Notes: generated by a model from the letters alone, not told the origin. Shown: positions 42,211-52,092, counted from the first letter of the stretch. The stretch: DNA of 64,000 nucleotides from Candidatus Cottocaccamicrobium excrementipullorum (GCA_018713255.1 DVFL01000035.1:1-64000); one strand, 5' to 3'. Translations and numbers: made by a program.

Positions 42211-43623
42211 TTATACAGGATATGCCTTATTCGTCTTGTCTGCAGCCGTCTGATCTACCTTAGTCTGCTGCGCTTCCCGGTACTGGAAGAACTCTTTTGC
42301 CACAGCGGGGAACAGAGCATAAGATAAAACATCCTCATCCTGCTGCTTCCACTGAGCGCATTCTTTCTCAAATTTCGGAAGCTGAGGCTCAATCAGATCT
42401 GCAGGTCTGCAGGTGATGGGCTTTGCATCACCGATGATCTTCTTCTGTACTTCTGGATTAAACGGCTTAACCGTCTGTCCAAATTCACCCATCATGATTT
42501 TCTTGGATTCCTTCGGCACCATCTTATACCGCTCGCCGGAAATAACGTTCAACACTGCCTGCGTACCTACAATCTGGGAAGAAGGAGTAACCAGCGGCGG
42601 CTCGCCGAAGTCCTTGCGCACTCTCGGAATTTCCTCCAGAACCGCCTGATATTTGTCTTCCTGCCCGGCTTCTTTCAGCTGGCTTACCAGGTTAGAAAGC
42701 ATGCCGCCGGGAACCTGATACTGCAAGGTCTTAATGTTAACCCCCAGAACCTTAGGATTCAGCAGGCCGCTCTTTAATGCCTCTTCCCGGATCGGACGGA
42801 AATACTCCGCAATATCTACCAGAAGGTTCAGATCATAGCCTGTATCATAAGGGGTTCCTTTAAGGGTTTCAACCATAACCTCAGTGGCCGGCTGGCTGGT
42901 GCCCAGAGCCAGAGGAGACATGGCGCAGTCAATAATGTCGCAGCCTGCTTCCACTGCCTTTAAGTAGGTCATGGAAGCCACGCCGGAAGTATAATGGGTA
43001 TGCAGGTCAATGGGAAGGGAGGTTCCTTCCTTCAGAGCCCGAACCAGCTCATCTGCTGCATAAGGGGTCAAAAGACCGGCCATATCCTTGATGCACAGGG
43101 AATCTGCCCCCATCTCTTCAATTCTTCTGGCAATATCCTTCCAGTAATCCAGAGTATATGCATCACCCAGAGTATAGCAAAGAGCAATCTGGGCATGTCC
43201 TTTTTCCTTCTTTGTGGCCTTTACTGCAGTTTCCAGATTTCGAATATCGTTCAGACAGTCGAAAATACGAATAATATCAATACCATTGGCGATGGATTTC
43301 TGCACGAAATATTCTACCACATCGTCTGCATAATGATTATATCCCAGAATATTCTGACCGCGGAACAGCATCTGCAGTTTCGTATGCTTGAATCCTGCTC
43401 TTAACTTTCTCAGTCTCTCCCAGGGATCTTCCTTTAAGAAACGAAGGCAGGCATCAAAGGTTGCACCGCCCCAGCACTCTACTGCGTGATAGCCTACCTG
43501 ATCCATCTTATCTACGATGGGCAGCATCTGCTCGGTAGTCATTCTGGTGGCAAGTAAGGACTGATGAGCGTCACGAAGGACCGTCTCCACAATCTTTACC
43601 GGCTTTTTCTCTATCTCAGCCAT
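42211..43623 (-). CDS. oadA: oxaloacetate decarboxylase alpha / pyruvate carboxylase subunit B (carboxyltransferase)
   Basis: A 470-aa carboxyltransferase moving CO2 between oxaloacetate/pyruvate and biotin. The TIM-barrel motif ETVLRDAHQSLLATRM is near the N-terminus, followed by ECWGGATFDACLRFLKEDPW and metal-binding HTHYTSGVA (the two His of HxH) and SLCIKDMAGLL (Lys carboxylation region). The biotin-carrier tail of full-length OadA is absent; the carrier is a separate gene at 44860. Start 43623 is 8 nt from AGGAGG. It is the last gene of the operon. Confidence 0.9.
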   Translation of the reverse strand: MAEIEKKPVKIVETVLRDAHQSLLATRMTTEQMLPIVDKMDQVGYHAVECWGGATFDACLRFLKEDPWERLRKLRAGFKHTKLQMLFRGQNILGYNHYADDVVEYFVQKSIANGIDIIRIFDCLNDIRNLETAVKATKKEKGHAQIALCYTLGDAYTLDYWKDIARRIEEMGADSLCIKDMAGLLTPYAADELVRALKEGTSLPIDLHTHYTSGVASMTYLKAVEAGCDIIDCAMSPLALGTSQPATEVMVETLKGTPYDTGYDLNLLVDIAEYFRPIREEALKSGLLNPKVLGVNIKTLQYQVPGGMLSNLVSQLKEAGQEDKYQAVLEEIPRVRKDFGEPPLVTPSSQIVGTQAVLNVISGERYKMVPKESKKIMMGEFGQTVKPFNPEVQKKIIGDAKPITCRPADLIEPQLPKFEKECAQWKQQDEDVLSYALFPAVAKEFFQYREAQQTKVDQTAADKTNKAYPV

Positions 43624-43661
43624 TGTCATTTCCTCCTAATAAAATTCTGATTTTTGCCGGC

Positions 43662-44807
43662 TTATACGCCGAAAATCGCCATAAATGCGCCTGCCGCTAC
43701 TGCCGTACCGATTACACCGGCTACGTTGGGACCCATGGCATGCATTAACAGGAAGTTGGTCGGATCTGCCTCAGAACCAACCTTCTGGGAAACCCGGGCT
43801 GCCATGGGCACTGCAGATACGCCCGCCGAACCAATCAGCGGATTCACCTTGCCGCCGGTCGCCTTGCACATCAGCTTGCCTAACAGCACGCCTCCTGCAG
43901 TTCCCACTGCAAACGCTACAAGACCCAGGAAAACGATCTTCAATGTATCTGCATTCAGGAAAGCCTCTGCGCTGGTGGATGCACCAACAGAAGTTCCCAG
44001 CAGAATAACCACCGTATACATCATAGCATTGGACGCCGTCTCCGTCAGATACTTTACTACGCCGCACTCTTTAAACAGATTGCCTAACATCAGCATACCT
44101 ACCAGAGGCGCCGTAGAAGGCAGAATCAGACATACAACCGTTGTTACAATGACGGGGAAGAGAATCTTCTCCAGCTTGGAAACAGGACGAAGCTGCTCCA
44201 TCTTGATCTTCCGCTCTTCTTCTGTCGTCAACGCCTTCATAATCGGCGGCTGAATAATGGGAACCAGAGCCATATAAGAGTATGCTGCCACGGCGATCGG
44301 ACCCATAAGACTCGACTGTCCTAACTTTCCTGCCAGGAAAATAGAAGTAGGTCCGTCAGCTCCGCCGATAATGGAAATCGCTGCCGCTGCCCGTCCATTA
44401 AAGCCCATAAGAATAGCAAGAAAATACGCAGCATAAATTCCCAGCTGTGCCGCAGCTCCCAGCAGAAAGCTCTGAGGATTAGCAATCAGCGGACCAAAGT
44501 CCGTCATGGCGCCTACTCCCATGAAAATCAGAGAGGGCAGAATACTCCACTCATCCAACTGGAAGAAATACCAGAGAAGACCTCCCGTGCCGTTTGAAGA
44601 TTCTTCAGGAGACATCATAATATCCGGATAAATGTTAACCAGAAGCATACCGAAGGCAATGGGCACCAGCAAAAGGGGCTCAAAGCCTTTTTTGATCGCC
44701 AGATATAGGAACAAAAATGCAACTGCGATCATCACGAAGTTACCCCAGGTTAAATTGAAAAATGCCATCTGATGAAGAAGGTTATTAAAGGTACTGCCTA
44801 AATCCAT
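43662..44807 (-). CDS. oadB: sodium-translocating decarboxylase beta subunit
   Basis: A 381-aa polytopic membrane protein of the OadB/MmdB/GcdB family, which decarboxylates carboxybiotin while exporting Na+. Hydrophobic helices run throughout. The conserved region [18 protein letters not shown] (~171-188) contains the functional Asp, with a second set near [14 protein letters not shown] (~335). Start 44807 follows GGAGGG; the in-frame extension upstream lacks such a site. Confidence 0.93.
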   Translation of the reverse strand: MDLGSTFNNLLHQMAFFNLTWGNFVMIAVAFLFLYLAIKKGFEPLLLVPIAFGMLLVNIYPDIMMSPEESSNGTGGLLWYFFQLDEWSILPSLIFMGVGAMTDFGPLIANPQSFLLGAAAQLGIYAAYFLAILMGFNGRAAAAISIIGGADGPTSIFLAGKLGQSSLMGPIAVAAYSYMALVPIIQPPIMKALTTEEERKIKMEQLRPVSKLEKILFPVIVTTVVCLILPSTAPLVGMLMLGNLFKECGVVKYLTETASNAMMYTVVILLGTSVGASTSAEAFLNADTLKIVFLGLVAFAVGTAGGVLLGKLMCKATGGKVNPLIGSAGVSAVPMAARVSQKVGSEADPTNFLLMHAMGPNVAGVIGTAVAAGAFMAIFGV

Positions 44808-44859
44808 GTTTAATCCCTCCATCCGGAACGCATCGTAATTCAATGCGTTTCTTTTTCTT

Positions 44860-45288
44860 TTAGTTTAATGTAGCAAGTACTGCTCCGGACTCTACGGAAT
44901 CTCCGGTGGATACATTCACAGTGGCAATGGTGCCGTCCTGAGGAGCAACAATATCATTTTCCATCTTCATTGCTTCCAGAACCAGAATCGCCTCGCCCTT
45001 CTTTACTGCCTGACCAGGGGCTACCTTTACTCCCAGAACCTTACCTGGCATAGGAGCAGTTACAGAAACAGCGCCAGGTGTTCCAGCTGCTGCAGGTGCC
45101 GGTGCCGGTGCTGGTGCTGGAGCTGGTGCCTGCGCAGGAGCGGGGGCTGGTGCTGGTGCAGGAGCTGGCGCAGCCTGAACTACAGGAGCCACAGGTCTTG
45201 CAACAGGAGCAGCTGCCGCTGCAGTAACACCTTCTTCAACAGTAACAACGTAAGCGTTTCCATTTACGGTAATGGTATAAGTTTTCAT
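44860..45288 (-). CDS. biotin carboxyl carrier protein of decarboxylase
   Basis: A 142-aa biotinyl carrier. A short N-terminal beta region ([20 protein letters not shown]) leads to an Ala-Pro linker (~25-68) and a biotinyl domain with EAMKMEND (Lys ~109 biotinylated). Ala-Pro linkers of this kind give the biotin arm reach between soluble carboxyltransferases and the membrane pump, as in methylmalonyl-CoA decarboxylase gamma. The repeated codons make the linker prone to length changes. Confidence 0.92.
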   Translation of the reverse strand: MKTYTITVNGNAYVVTVEEGVTAAAAAPVARPVAPVVQAAPAPAPAPAPAPAQAPAPAPAPAPAPAAAGTPGAVSVTAPMPGKVLGVKVAPGQAVKKGEAILVLEAMKMENDIVAPQDGTIATVNVSTGDSVESGAVLATLN

Positions 45289-45348
45289 ATAATAAATCCT
45301 CCTAAAATATAATTGAATCAGATTATTTTCCTTATCTTCTGCAGCCGC

Positions 45349-46155
45349 TTATTTCCATCTGGAACCAGGCTTGCGCTTAATGGAACGAACCACCAGTCCA
45401 TCTGCCGGCGTATCAGTATATGCTGCAATCGCCGCGGTAATTACGCTGACCAGCTCAAGATCATTAACCAAATTCTCTTCAGCAGCCACAGCCGCCATCA
45501 TTCCAGCTACCAAGGCCGGATCAATTTCTTCCGCCGCAGCAGATGCTGCTGCAGGAGCAGCCGCAGAAACTGGCTTCTGTTCTTCTGCTTTGCCAGCATT
45601 GTGTCTCTTTTCCCAGGCATTGATATATTTGAACCGGCTGATCAGGAAGCTGATGAAAATCAGAACAATAAATACCGTTCCCATACCAATAATGGTATGA
45701 ACTGCCGCCCGGCTCATGTTGTCAGCCAGGGAGTACTGGGGCGTAAATTCCATGCTGGTCAACGCGCCCTGACGGTTGCTGATAATGGTAACCACCACTG
45801 GGCACCGTTCAAACTGAGCATCTATTTCAGCCGTATACTCACCATCTTCGTAAGAAACAGCTACATTATTTACCTCGATCAGGCTGCCGACTTCTTCTTT
45901 GTTGGACATCCAGTTTTCAAGGCTGTTTACCATGTCAGTATTGTCATTGTACTCGTACTGTTGAATCATGGTCTCAATATCGGCATCGGAATATCCCGCC
46001 AGCTCCTGGAGAACCGCCTGAGAACCAGCCATCAGATTTGATTCCATCATGGGGTCCAGGCTGCTTTCTTCTTCATTCTGGGACGCACATCCCGCCAGAG
46101 ACCCTAAGCACAGCGCCAGGGCAGCAGCAGCGAATAACTTTCTTTTTAATTTCAT
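45349..46155 (-). CDS. OadG-like subunit with N-terminal lipoprotein domain
   Basis: A 268-aa protein. It starts with a lipoprotein signal (lipobox SLAGC, Cys23) and an ~120-aa extracytoplasmic domain (SNLMAGSQAVLQELAGYSDA; SYEDGEYTAEIDAQF). A single transmembrane helix (~155-178, IIGMGTVFIVLIFISFLIS) is typical of OadG/MmdD small subunits, followed by an Ala-rich linker and a cytosolic tail ending VRSIKRKPGSRWK. Ordinary OadG is ~80-130 aa and lacks the lipoprotein part. Located between the carboxyltransferase and the biotin carrier. Confidence 0.8.
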   Translation of the reverse strand: MKLKRKLFAAAALALCLGSLAGCASQNEEESSLDPMMESNLMAGSQAVLQELAGYSDADIETMIQQYEYNDNTDMVNSLENWMSNKEEVGSLIEVNNVAVSYEDGEYTAEIDAQFERCPVVVTIISNRQGALTSMEFTPQYSLADNMSRAAVHTIIGMGTVFIVLIFISFLISRFKYINAWEKRHNAGKAEEQKPVSAAAPAAASAAAEEIDPALVAGMMAAVAAEENLVNDLELVSVITAAIAAYTDTPADGLVVRSIKRKPGSRWK

Positions 46156-46172
46156 TCTGCGTCACCTCATTC

Positions 46173-47612
46173 CTAGACTGTACCGTGTTTCTTATCCGGA
46201 CGATCCTCTCTCTTGGTAAACAGCATTTCCAATGCTGCAGCTACCCGCTTCCTGGTTGCAGCAGGCTCAATAATGTCATCTACATATCCTCTTCTGGCAG
46301 CAGCCTCAGCGCTGGACTGTTCCTTCTGGTAAACAGCAGCTTTTTCTGAAATCACCGCCGCAGCATCCTCAGCCTCTTCAATCTCTTTAGCATACATAAT
46401 CTTCACAGCGGCAGCCGCATCCATCATGCCGATGGAAGCCTTGTCCCAGGCATAAACAATGTCGGCGCCGATGGACTTGCTTCCCATGGTCAGATATGCC
46501 GTGCCATAAGCCTGTCCCGTTACTACCGTTACCTTAGGAACCGTAGCATCTGCATAAGCGTAGGTGAGACGGCCTGCAGCTCTGGCAATTCTCTTTTCTG
46601 ACTCCTTGTCCGCCTGGTAGCCTTTTACATCAACCAGAGTAAGAAGGGGGATACTGAATGCATCACAGAATTGAATAAATCTGGCAGCCTTTTCGCATCC
46701 GTTTACCGTCAGCACCGGAGCCGGAGCATTCTTCTTCTCTCCTGCTGCGCTGTTGGCCACGCATCCTACTGTGCTGCCGTTCAGACGAATAAAACCGGTT
46801 ACCATCTCAGGCGCATAATCCTTTTTTAATTCCATAAAGAAATTTTCATCGGAAATTGCCTGAAGAACAGCCGCCCCGTCGCCGGCTGCTCCGGATACCT
46901 CAGGGCAGAGACGGTTTAAATCATCCTGGCATTCATCATAAGACATGTCATCTTCATTATTTGCTGGAAGAATGGTAATCAAGCTGCGGATCTGCTCCAA
47001 AATAGAAGCCTCATCGCCCACTCCATCGGCCATACCGGCCTCTGCACTCTGGAAATCAGCTGCCGCCGTATCACATTTGGCCGTATAATTGCCATCCAGA
47101 GCATTGGGAGAATTGACAAACAGCTTTCCTTTCTTCTCCTCCATAAAAACGAAATCAGTGATCGCCGCAGAAACAGCCATGCCGCCTCCGCAGGCGCCGA
47201 ATACAGCCGTAATCTGGGGAATCACTCCGGAAGCCATGGTCTGGCACCGATAAATCTGTCCGAACCCATCCAGCGCGTCTGTTGCTTCCTGAAGACGAAG
47301 GCCGGCGCAGTCCACTAACCCCACTACGGGAGCGCCCATCTTCATGGCCAGAGAATAGAGATTAGCAATCTTTTTGGCGTGCATCTCTCCCACTGAACCG
47401 CCAAGCACTGCTGCATCCTGGCTGTAAACATACACGAGACAGCCGTCAACTGTGCCGTAGCCGGTAATTACACCGTCAGCCGGCGTCTCGTCTGCAGTTA
47501 AGTTGAAGTCTGTTGCCCTGGCTGTGATATATCCGCCGACTTCCACAAAACTGTTTTCATCAAGCAAAGCATTTATTCTTTTTCTTGATGAATTCTGTGC
47601 TGAAATACTCAT
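46173..47612 (-). CDS. acyl-CoA carboxyltransferase (methylmalonyl-CoA decarboxylase alpha-like)
   Basis: A 479-aa crotonase-fold carboxyltransferase of the MmdA / propionyl-CoA carboxylase beta / transcarboxylase 12S group, with N and C carboxyltransferase halves (VYSQDAAVLGGSVGEMHAKK at ~70-90; LTLVDVKGYQ and GQAYGTAYLTMGSKSIGADI in the C half). It is somewhat shorter than the usual ~515 aa. Start 47612 follows GGAGG; the upstream in-frame ATG is the codon containing that site. First gene of the operon. The acyl-CoA partner (propionyl, methylmalonyl or another) is not decided by sequence reading. Confidence 0.82.
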   Translation of the reverse strand: MSISAQNSSRKRINALLDENSFVEVGGYITARATDFNLTADETPADGVITGYGTVDGCLVYVYSQDAAVLGGSVGEMHAKKIANLYSLAMKMGAPVVGLVDCAGLRLQEATDALDGFGQIYRCQTMASGVIPQITAVFGACGGGMAVSAAITDFVFMEEKKGKLFVNSPNALDGNYTAKCDTAAADFQSAEAGMADGVGDEASILEQIRSLITILPANNEDDMSYDECQDDLNRLCPEVSGAAGDGAAVLQAISDENFFMELKKDYAPEMVTGFIRLNGSTVGCVANSAAGEKKNAPAPVLTVNGCEKAARFIQFCDAFSIPLLTLVDVKGYQADKESEKRIARAAGRLTYAYADATVPKVTVVTGQAYGTAYLTMGSKSIGADIVYAWDKASIGMMDAAAAVKIMYAKEIEEAEDAAAVISEKAAVYQKEQSSAEAAARRGYVDDIIEPAATRKRVAAALEMLFTKREDRPDKKHGTV

Positions 47613-47770
47613 TTTGCAGTCCTCCATTTTTTCTTATTTTGCGGGAATCCAGCCCTGCGGCAGGCTCCGCAGGGCACACAGCAATGCCGGATGGCCGCAA
47701 TATTTAACAGGGGCCTGCCTGGCTCTGGATGAAGCTGAACAAGCCTCCGGTAAATCAAAATCCTGCGGTT
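47613..47770 (-). promoter_or_regulatory. structured 5' leader of the decarboxylase operon
   Basis: About 155 nt separate the predicted transcription start from the first gene. It contains a perfect hairpin GCCCTGCGG-N6-CCGCAGGGC (47652-47675) without a T-tract, so not a terminator. No known riboswitch core was recognised. Confidence 0.4.
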
Positions 47771-47773
47771 ATA

Positions 47774-47802
47774 ATTTTATAATGAGATGGGAAAAATATC
47801 AA
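47774..47802 (-). promoter_or_regulatory. promoter of the decarboxylase operon
   Basis: Minus-strand -35 TTGATA (47797-47802), 17-bp spacer, -10 TAAAAT (47774-47779). Confidence 0.6.
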
Positions 47803-47905
47803 GTCATTTCAAATACAAATTCCTCGAGTAAAGGGAATTTTGCGCAAAAATTGTTTTTTATCTCTATATAGTTCGGATACTTTGTTCTTTCCGACTGTTT
47901 TATCC

Positions 47906-49243
47906 TTAAAATAATGAAGAGGTCTCCCTTGCGCAGCTTCCCAAAAAAGCCTCTGCCGCTTTGCCCATGCACCAGCCAAACGTAAAGGCTTCCACATCCT
48001 CTGCCGTATAAACCGGCGCTGCGGCGGCAGGATTTCCGTTAATAAAATATACGATTTCTCCCACCTTTTTTCCCGCCTCCACCGGCGCCGTCAAATAATC
48101 CGGGACCTGTCGGACAACCTTAACCTGGTCCCAGGGAGAAAGAAGCACCGGAAGGACCATCGCTTCTGTTCCTTCCGGCCGCGGGCCTGGGATCTCCTGC
48201 AAAAGTCTGGCTCTTCCCACGGTTAACCGAGCCCAGGCCTTTCCAGGCTTTTCCCCCTTTTTCTGATTTCCGCCGGGAACTCCATCAGCCACCAAGACCG
48301 GCTCTAAATCCGCCTGGCAGTAAATATCCTGGTATTCGTAATGCGCTTTTCCATACTCCACAAGACTCCTTGCATCCGACCATTTATACGTTTTATGAGG
48401 CGGCCAGCCGCAGCCGAGAAGTGCAAAAATAAACGTTCTTCCTTTGTCTTTAACTGCTCCAATATAACAATATCCTGCCTCCGCCGTAAATCCGGTCTTG
48501 CCGGAAACCGCTCCCTCCATCATCGTCAGAAGGGCATTATGGTTTCGGCAGCTATACCTCCCTTTTCCCTCTGCATCCTGAAACCAATAGTCTGAAGTTC
48601 TGGTAATTTTCAGAAATTCCTCTGCTTTTGGCGATTCCGATATACAGTACTGAAAAATACGGGCCAGATCTCTGGCGGTGGTGGAATGCACCCGTTCCTT
48701 CCCATCTTCCCTTATCTCCGTTTCATCTAATCCATTGGGCGTAATAAACCAAGTATCTAAACAGCCAAGTTCTCTGGCCTTCTGATTCATTATCCCGGCA
48801 AATTCTTCCACGCTTCCTGCCGCCGCCTCTGCAATGGCCACCGCAGAATCGTTGTGGGATTCCAGCATTAACGAATAAAGGAGATCACGGGTATGAAACT
48901 TCTGGCCTTCACGCATTCCCAAACGCACCTGAGGCTGAGCCGCCGCCTTCTTGGATACAGCGACAACCCGATCATCATCAAGCCCTCCTTCCAGCGCCAA
49001 AATACAAGTCATGATCTTCGTGGTGCTGGCCATGGGCCGAATGGTTTCCCCCTCCTTCTCCCAAAGAATCCTGCCGGTGTCTCCGTCCATCAGCACCGCA
49101 GACAACGCGTAAAGCCCCAGAGCTTCCGGCACGTCCTCTTCTGCAGCAAAAGAGGCCGCCGGCCAGGCCGCGGCAAACACCGCTGACGCCAGGACGGCAG
49201 CCCCTATTCTCTTAATGATGATTACCCATTTCCATACGTCCAT
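47906..49243 (-). CDS. D-alanyl-D-alanine carboxypeptidase (DacB/PBP5 type)
   Basis: A 445-aa low-molecular-weight penicillin-binding protein. Signal peptide ~1-34, then the S11 catalytic set: SxxK in MASTTKIMT (~72-80), SxN in SHNDSAV (~128-134) and KTG in VSGKTGFTAEAG (~252-263). A C-terminal PBP5-like beta domain (~310-420) follows. It trims the terminal D-Ala of peptidoglycan stem peptides, with a role in wall maturation or sporulation. The ribosome site is weak (AGGCGG). A hydrophobic C-terminal amphipathic anchor is not obvious. Confidence 0.9.
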   Translation of the reverse strand: MDVWKWVIIIKRIGAAVLASAVFAAAWPAASFAAEEDVPEALGLYALSAVLMDGDTGRILWEKEGETIRPMASTTKIMTCILALEGGLDDDRVVAVSKKAAAQPQVRLGMREGQKFHTRDLLYSLMLESHNDSAVAIAEAAAGSVEEFAGIMNQKARELGCLDTWFITPNGLDETEIREDGKERVHSTTARDLARIFQYCISESPKAEEFLKITRTSDYWFQDAEGKGRYSCRNHNALLTMMEGAVSGKTGFTAEAGYCYIGAVKDKGRTFIFALLGCGWPPHKTYKWSDARSLVEYGKAHYEYQDIYCQADLEPVLVADGVPGGNQKKGEKPGKAWARLTVGRARLLQEIPGPRPEGTEAMVLPVLLSPWDQVKVVRQVPDYLTAPVEAGKKVGEIVYFINGNPAAAAPVYTAEDVEAFTFGWCMGKAAEAFLGSCARETSSLF

Positions 49244-49295
49244 ACCGGTACCGCCTGGAATTCCTTTCTTCTAATTTACGCAGAAGGCAAAGGCT

Positions 49296-51098
49296 TTATT
49301 CCCCGCTTTTTTCGCCTGGAGTCTTTTTCTTCTGCCTTTCCGGCAGCATTACCGACTGAATAAACAAAACCGGCGCCGCCATCATTACACCCAGAAGATA
49401 TCGGACTGTAATGCATGGTCCTAAAGCTAACGTAAGAATATATCCTCCTAAAAACAGCGGCAAAACCAGCGTTTTTTTCTCTCCTCTTCCAAAGCTTTCC
49501 GCCCCGGCCAAAAGAACCATCCACACATAAAATGAAGTATAAAACACCATGGAAACCATAGGAAGGTAGGTTTGAAGATGAATATCAGTAAACCAGCTGT
49601 AAACTTCTTTCAGTCCAGGCAGAAGGCTTCTGGTTTCCACTGCATGCTCCTGATCAAAGGGCTGGCTCATCTGGTACTCCACATAACAGCTTGAATCCCC
49701 GCCAAGATACCATAACCCCATCATATTGTAAACAGGCGCCAAAAGATACTCCCCAGGAAATTGAAGTCCCAGACGGACCCAAAGCTTCACAAATTCTCCC
49801 AGATTTTCTTCCAGATACGCCTGGTCCGTCCCTGATTTTACCGGATCAGAAACGTAATACTTATACCGGCTTAAATTATCCTCTGGGATAAAGGAAAAAA
49901 GCTCCTTCAAATCATTCTCGTCCATTTCTTCCTGATGATAGACATAAGTTCTGGCCATCTGCTGCATGGGCATGCTCAGCATTTCCGCCACGCTCCCCTG
50001 CTGGGCGTCAAGACCCTTTTTCAAACCGATAAATCCGCCTTCCATCCCCAGAATTCCCACTGCAAAAATCAGTGCCAGCTTCAGGAGAAACTCATCCTTT
50101 TTCTTTTCCCTGACAAATACCGCCAGAGCCCATAAAAGAAGACAGGCCACAAGGAAAGCAATCCCGTAGACTGCATTGTTGCGAAATAGTCCCATTAAAA
50201 TCAAAACAACAAGAAAACCTGCCAGAGGAAGTCCTCTGTAAATTTTTCTTTCCCGCACCATATCGCTAAGACACACAAACACCACAAGCATCAGTCCTCC
50301 AAAGAGAATGTCCTTTGTGGTGCTGATTCCCGACACAGGGAAAAAGGGAAACAGCAGATAGAACCCGGCAATCAGCAGCCATACTGCCCGGGGCACTCTG
50401 ATTTTCGCCAGATAACGAAGGGAAAAGGCCATTGCTCCCGTTAACAACAGCATTTGAACCAGAGAATGAAGGGCAAGCCCTCTCTCATAAGAGCCAAAGA
50501 GAATTTTCCCCAGCTCAATCACCCCTCCTGAAAACAAAGTATGGATCAGAGGATGGTGAGTGCTGTAAGACCCGGAGGCAAACATCTGCCACTGCCAGAT
50601 CATGTCATAGCAGTAAAGTCCCGGATAAAAGGCAAAAAAGCAGGGAAGCCAGCCTACAAACAGCACTGCCCAGCACAGAAAAAACACCTGATTAAGGCTT
50701 CTTTTCCCCGCCGCTTTTGGCTGCCAGCGAATTCCCAACAGCCAGAAAAAGAACGGTTCAAGAATCCAGGAAAATCCAAACGCCGCCCCAGCCATCCAGG
50801 CCACGGTTCCAACGGTAATCGTTACTCCCCCCTGATTCTCCAAAAGCCTGAGGGAAGCGCCTAAAATCTCCGTAAAACAAAGAAGCCAGGAAAGAAAAAA
50901 AGCCGTTCTCCCCTTCCGCCCATTCTCCTTCATCTGAGCCGCAGTCCGTCCTGATCCTTCCACCGTCAGTAAAAATAAGGCTGCAGACAGAAAACTTTTA
51001 TTAAAATAGATCCAGTCCCATAACCCCATAATCCGGATCAGCCCTGCAGCCAGCAATACATTGGCCGCTCCAAGAAGAATTTTATTTCTGGTTTTCAT
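49296..51098 (-). CDS. polytopic membrane protein (DUF6020-like)
   Basis: A 600-aa integral membrane protein with at least ten hydrophobic segments and a larger extracytoplasmic part (~400-510). The segment STHHPLIHTLFSGGVIELGK (~211-230) is reminiscent of DUF6020 proteins and of GT-C glycosyltransferase-like membrane enzymes. Start 51098 follows AAGGAG and lies 17 bp inside the end of the GT2 gene, so the pair is translationally coupled. A polyprenyl-sugar-using transferase is plausible because its partner makes such donors; this is inference. Confidence 0.7.
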   Translation of the reverse strand: MKTRNKILLGAANVLLAAGLIRIMGLWDWIYFNKSFLSAALFLLTVEGSGRTAAQMKENGRKGRTAFFLSWLLCFTEILGASLRLLENQGGVTITVGTVAWMAGAAFGFSWILEPFFFWLLGIRWQPKAAGKRSLNQVFFLCWAVLFVGWLPCFFAFYPGLYCYDMIWQWQMFASGSYSTHHPLIHTLFSGGVIELGKILFGSYERGLALHSLVQMLLLTGAMAFSLRYLAKIRVPRAVWLLIAGFYLLFPFFPVSGISTTKDILFGGLMLVVFVCLSDMVRERKIYRGLPLAGFLVVLILMGLFRNNAVYGIAFLVACLLLWALAVFVREKKKDEFLLKLALIFAVGILGMEGGFIGLKKGLDAQQGSVAEMLSMPMQQMARTYVYHQEEMDENDLKELFSFIPEDNLSRYKYYVSDPVKSGTDQAYLEENLGEFVKLWVRLGLQFPGEYLLAPVYNMMGLWYLGGDSSCYVEYQMSQPFDQEHAVETRSLLPGLKEVYSWFTDIHLQTYLPMVSMVFYTSFYVWMVLLAGAESFGRGEKKTLVLPLFLGGYILTLALGPCITVRYLLGVMMAAPVLFIQSVMLPERQKKKTPGEKSGE

Positions 51099-52092
51099 CT
51101 TCTCTCTCCTTATCTCCCGTTTTTTCCCAATTTCCTTCCCTTTCCCTCTCTCCCAGGGCAAGACGCCGTTTATACTCCCCATCGGCCAACTGGAGTCTGA
51201 ACTCAAAAGCCTGCTTATCCTTCTGCATCAAACTCTGGAGAATCAATCCGGAAAACAAAGACAGAAAAGCCGCCATAGCGCAAAAACCGCAGACAATCAA
51301 CGTAGGAAAATTAGGCACCAGCCCAGTCTCAACGTATTCCTCCAGTACCGGAAGGAAAAAAACTCCTGCCAGCAGGAGAAGAATTCCGCCTGCAGCGCCG
51401 AAAAAATGCATGGGTTGATAATCCCGGTAAAGACGAAAAATCGTTCTCAGCACCTTCATCCCATCGGAAAAAGTGTTCAGCTTCGACTGACTTCCCTCAG
51501 GACGGTCCCGGTAGTCCAAAATCACATTTGTCATGGACATGTTCTTGTCCACTGCATGAATGGTCATTTCCGTCTCGATTTCAAATCCTTTGGATAAAAC
51601 AGGGAAGGTTTTTACAAAAAGAAAGCTGAAGGCCCGGCATCCTGTCATAATATCCCGGACATCACTCTTGAACAAATGGTTAATGCAGCCTCTCACCAGG
51701 CTGTTGCCGAAATTATGAAAAGGCCGCTTGTTTTCGGCAAAGTATGTGGAAGACAGCCGGTCCCCCACCACCATATCCGCCTGGCGGCAAAGCACCGCCT
51801 CTGCCATATCCCGGCCAGCCTCGGCAGGGTAAGTATCATCTCCGTCCACCATAATGTAACATTTGGCGTCAATCTCCCGAAACATGCGGCGGACTACATT
51901 TCCCTTCCCCTGGCAATATTCAGCCCGGACAACGGCTCCGGCCTGACGCGCCAAATCTGCTGTATGATCGGTAGAATTATTGTCATAAACGTAGATTTGG
52001 GCCTCAGGAAGGACTCGCTTCCAGTCCCGGACCACCTTTTCAATAGTCTGCTCCTCATTATAACAGGGAATCAGAACAGCGATTTCATCCAT
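51082..52092 (-). CDS. family 2 glycosyltransferase, DPM/GtrB-like
   Basis: A 336-aa GT2 enzyme. The GT-A domain has AVLIPCYNEEQTIEKVV at the N-terminus, YDNNSTDHTADLA, the DxD-type VDGDDTYPAE (~98) and ADMVVGDRLSSTYF. Two C-terminal transmembrane helices (~228-250, 264-288) and a cytosolic tail follow. This architecture makes polyprenyl-phosphate sugars on the inner membrane face. It overlaps the DUF6020-like gene by 17 bp and is the promoter-proximal member of the pair. Confidence 0.85.
   Translation of the reverse strand: MDEIAVLIPCYNEEQTIEKVVRDWKRVLPEAQIYVYDNNSTDHTADLARQAGAVVRAEYCQGKGNVVRRMFREIDAKCYIMVDGDDTYPAEAGRDMAEAVLCRQADMVVGDRLSSTYFAENKRPFHNFGNSLVRGCINHLFKSDVRDIMTGCRAFSFLFVKTFPVLSKGFEIETEMTIHAVDKNMSMTNVILDYRDRPEGSQSKLNTFSDGMKVLRTIFRLYRDYQPMHFFGAAGGILLLLAGVFFLPVLEEYVETGLVPNFPTLIVCGFCAMAAFLSLFSGLILQSLMQKDKQAFEFRLQLADGEYKRRLALGEREREGNWEKTGDKEREDENQK

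Noticed and set aside
45060-45180. tandem DNA repeat in the biotin carrier gene
   Set aside because: Explained by Ala-Pro codons of the flexible linker; common in these proteins.
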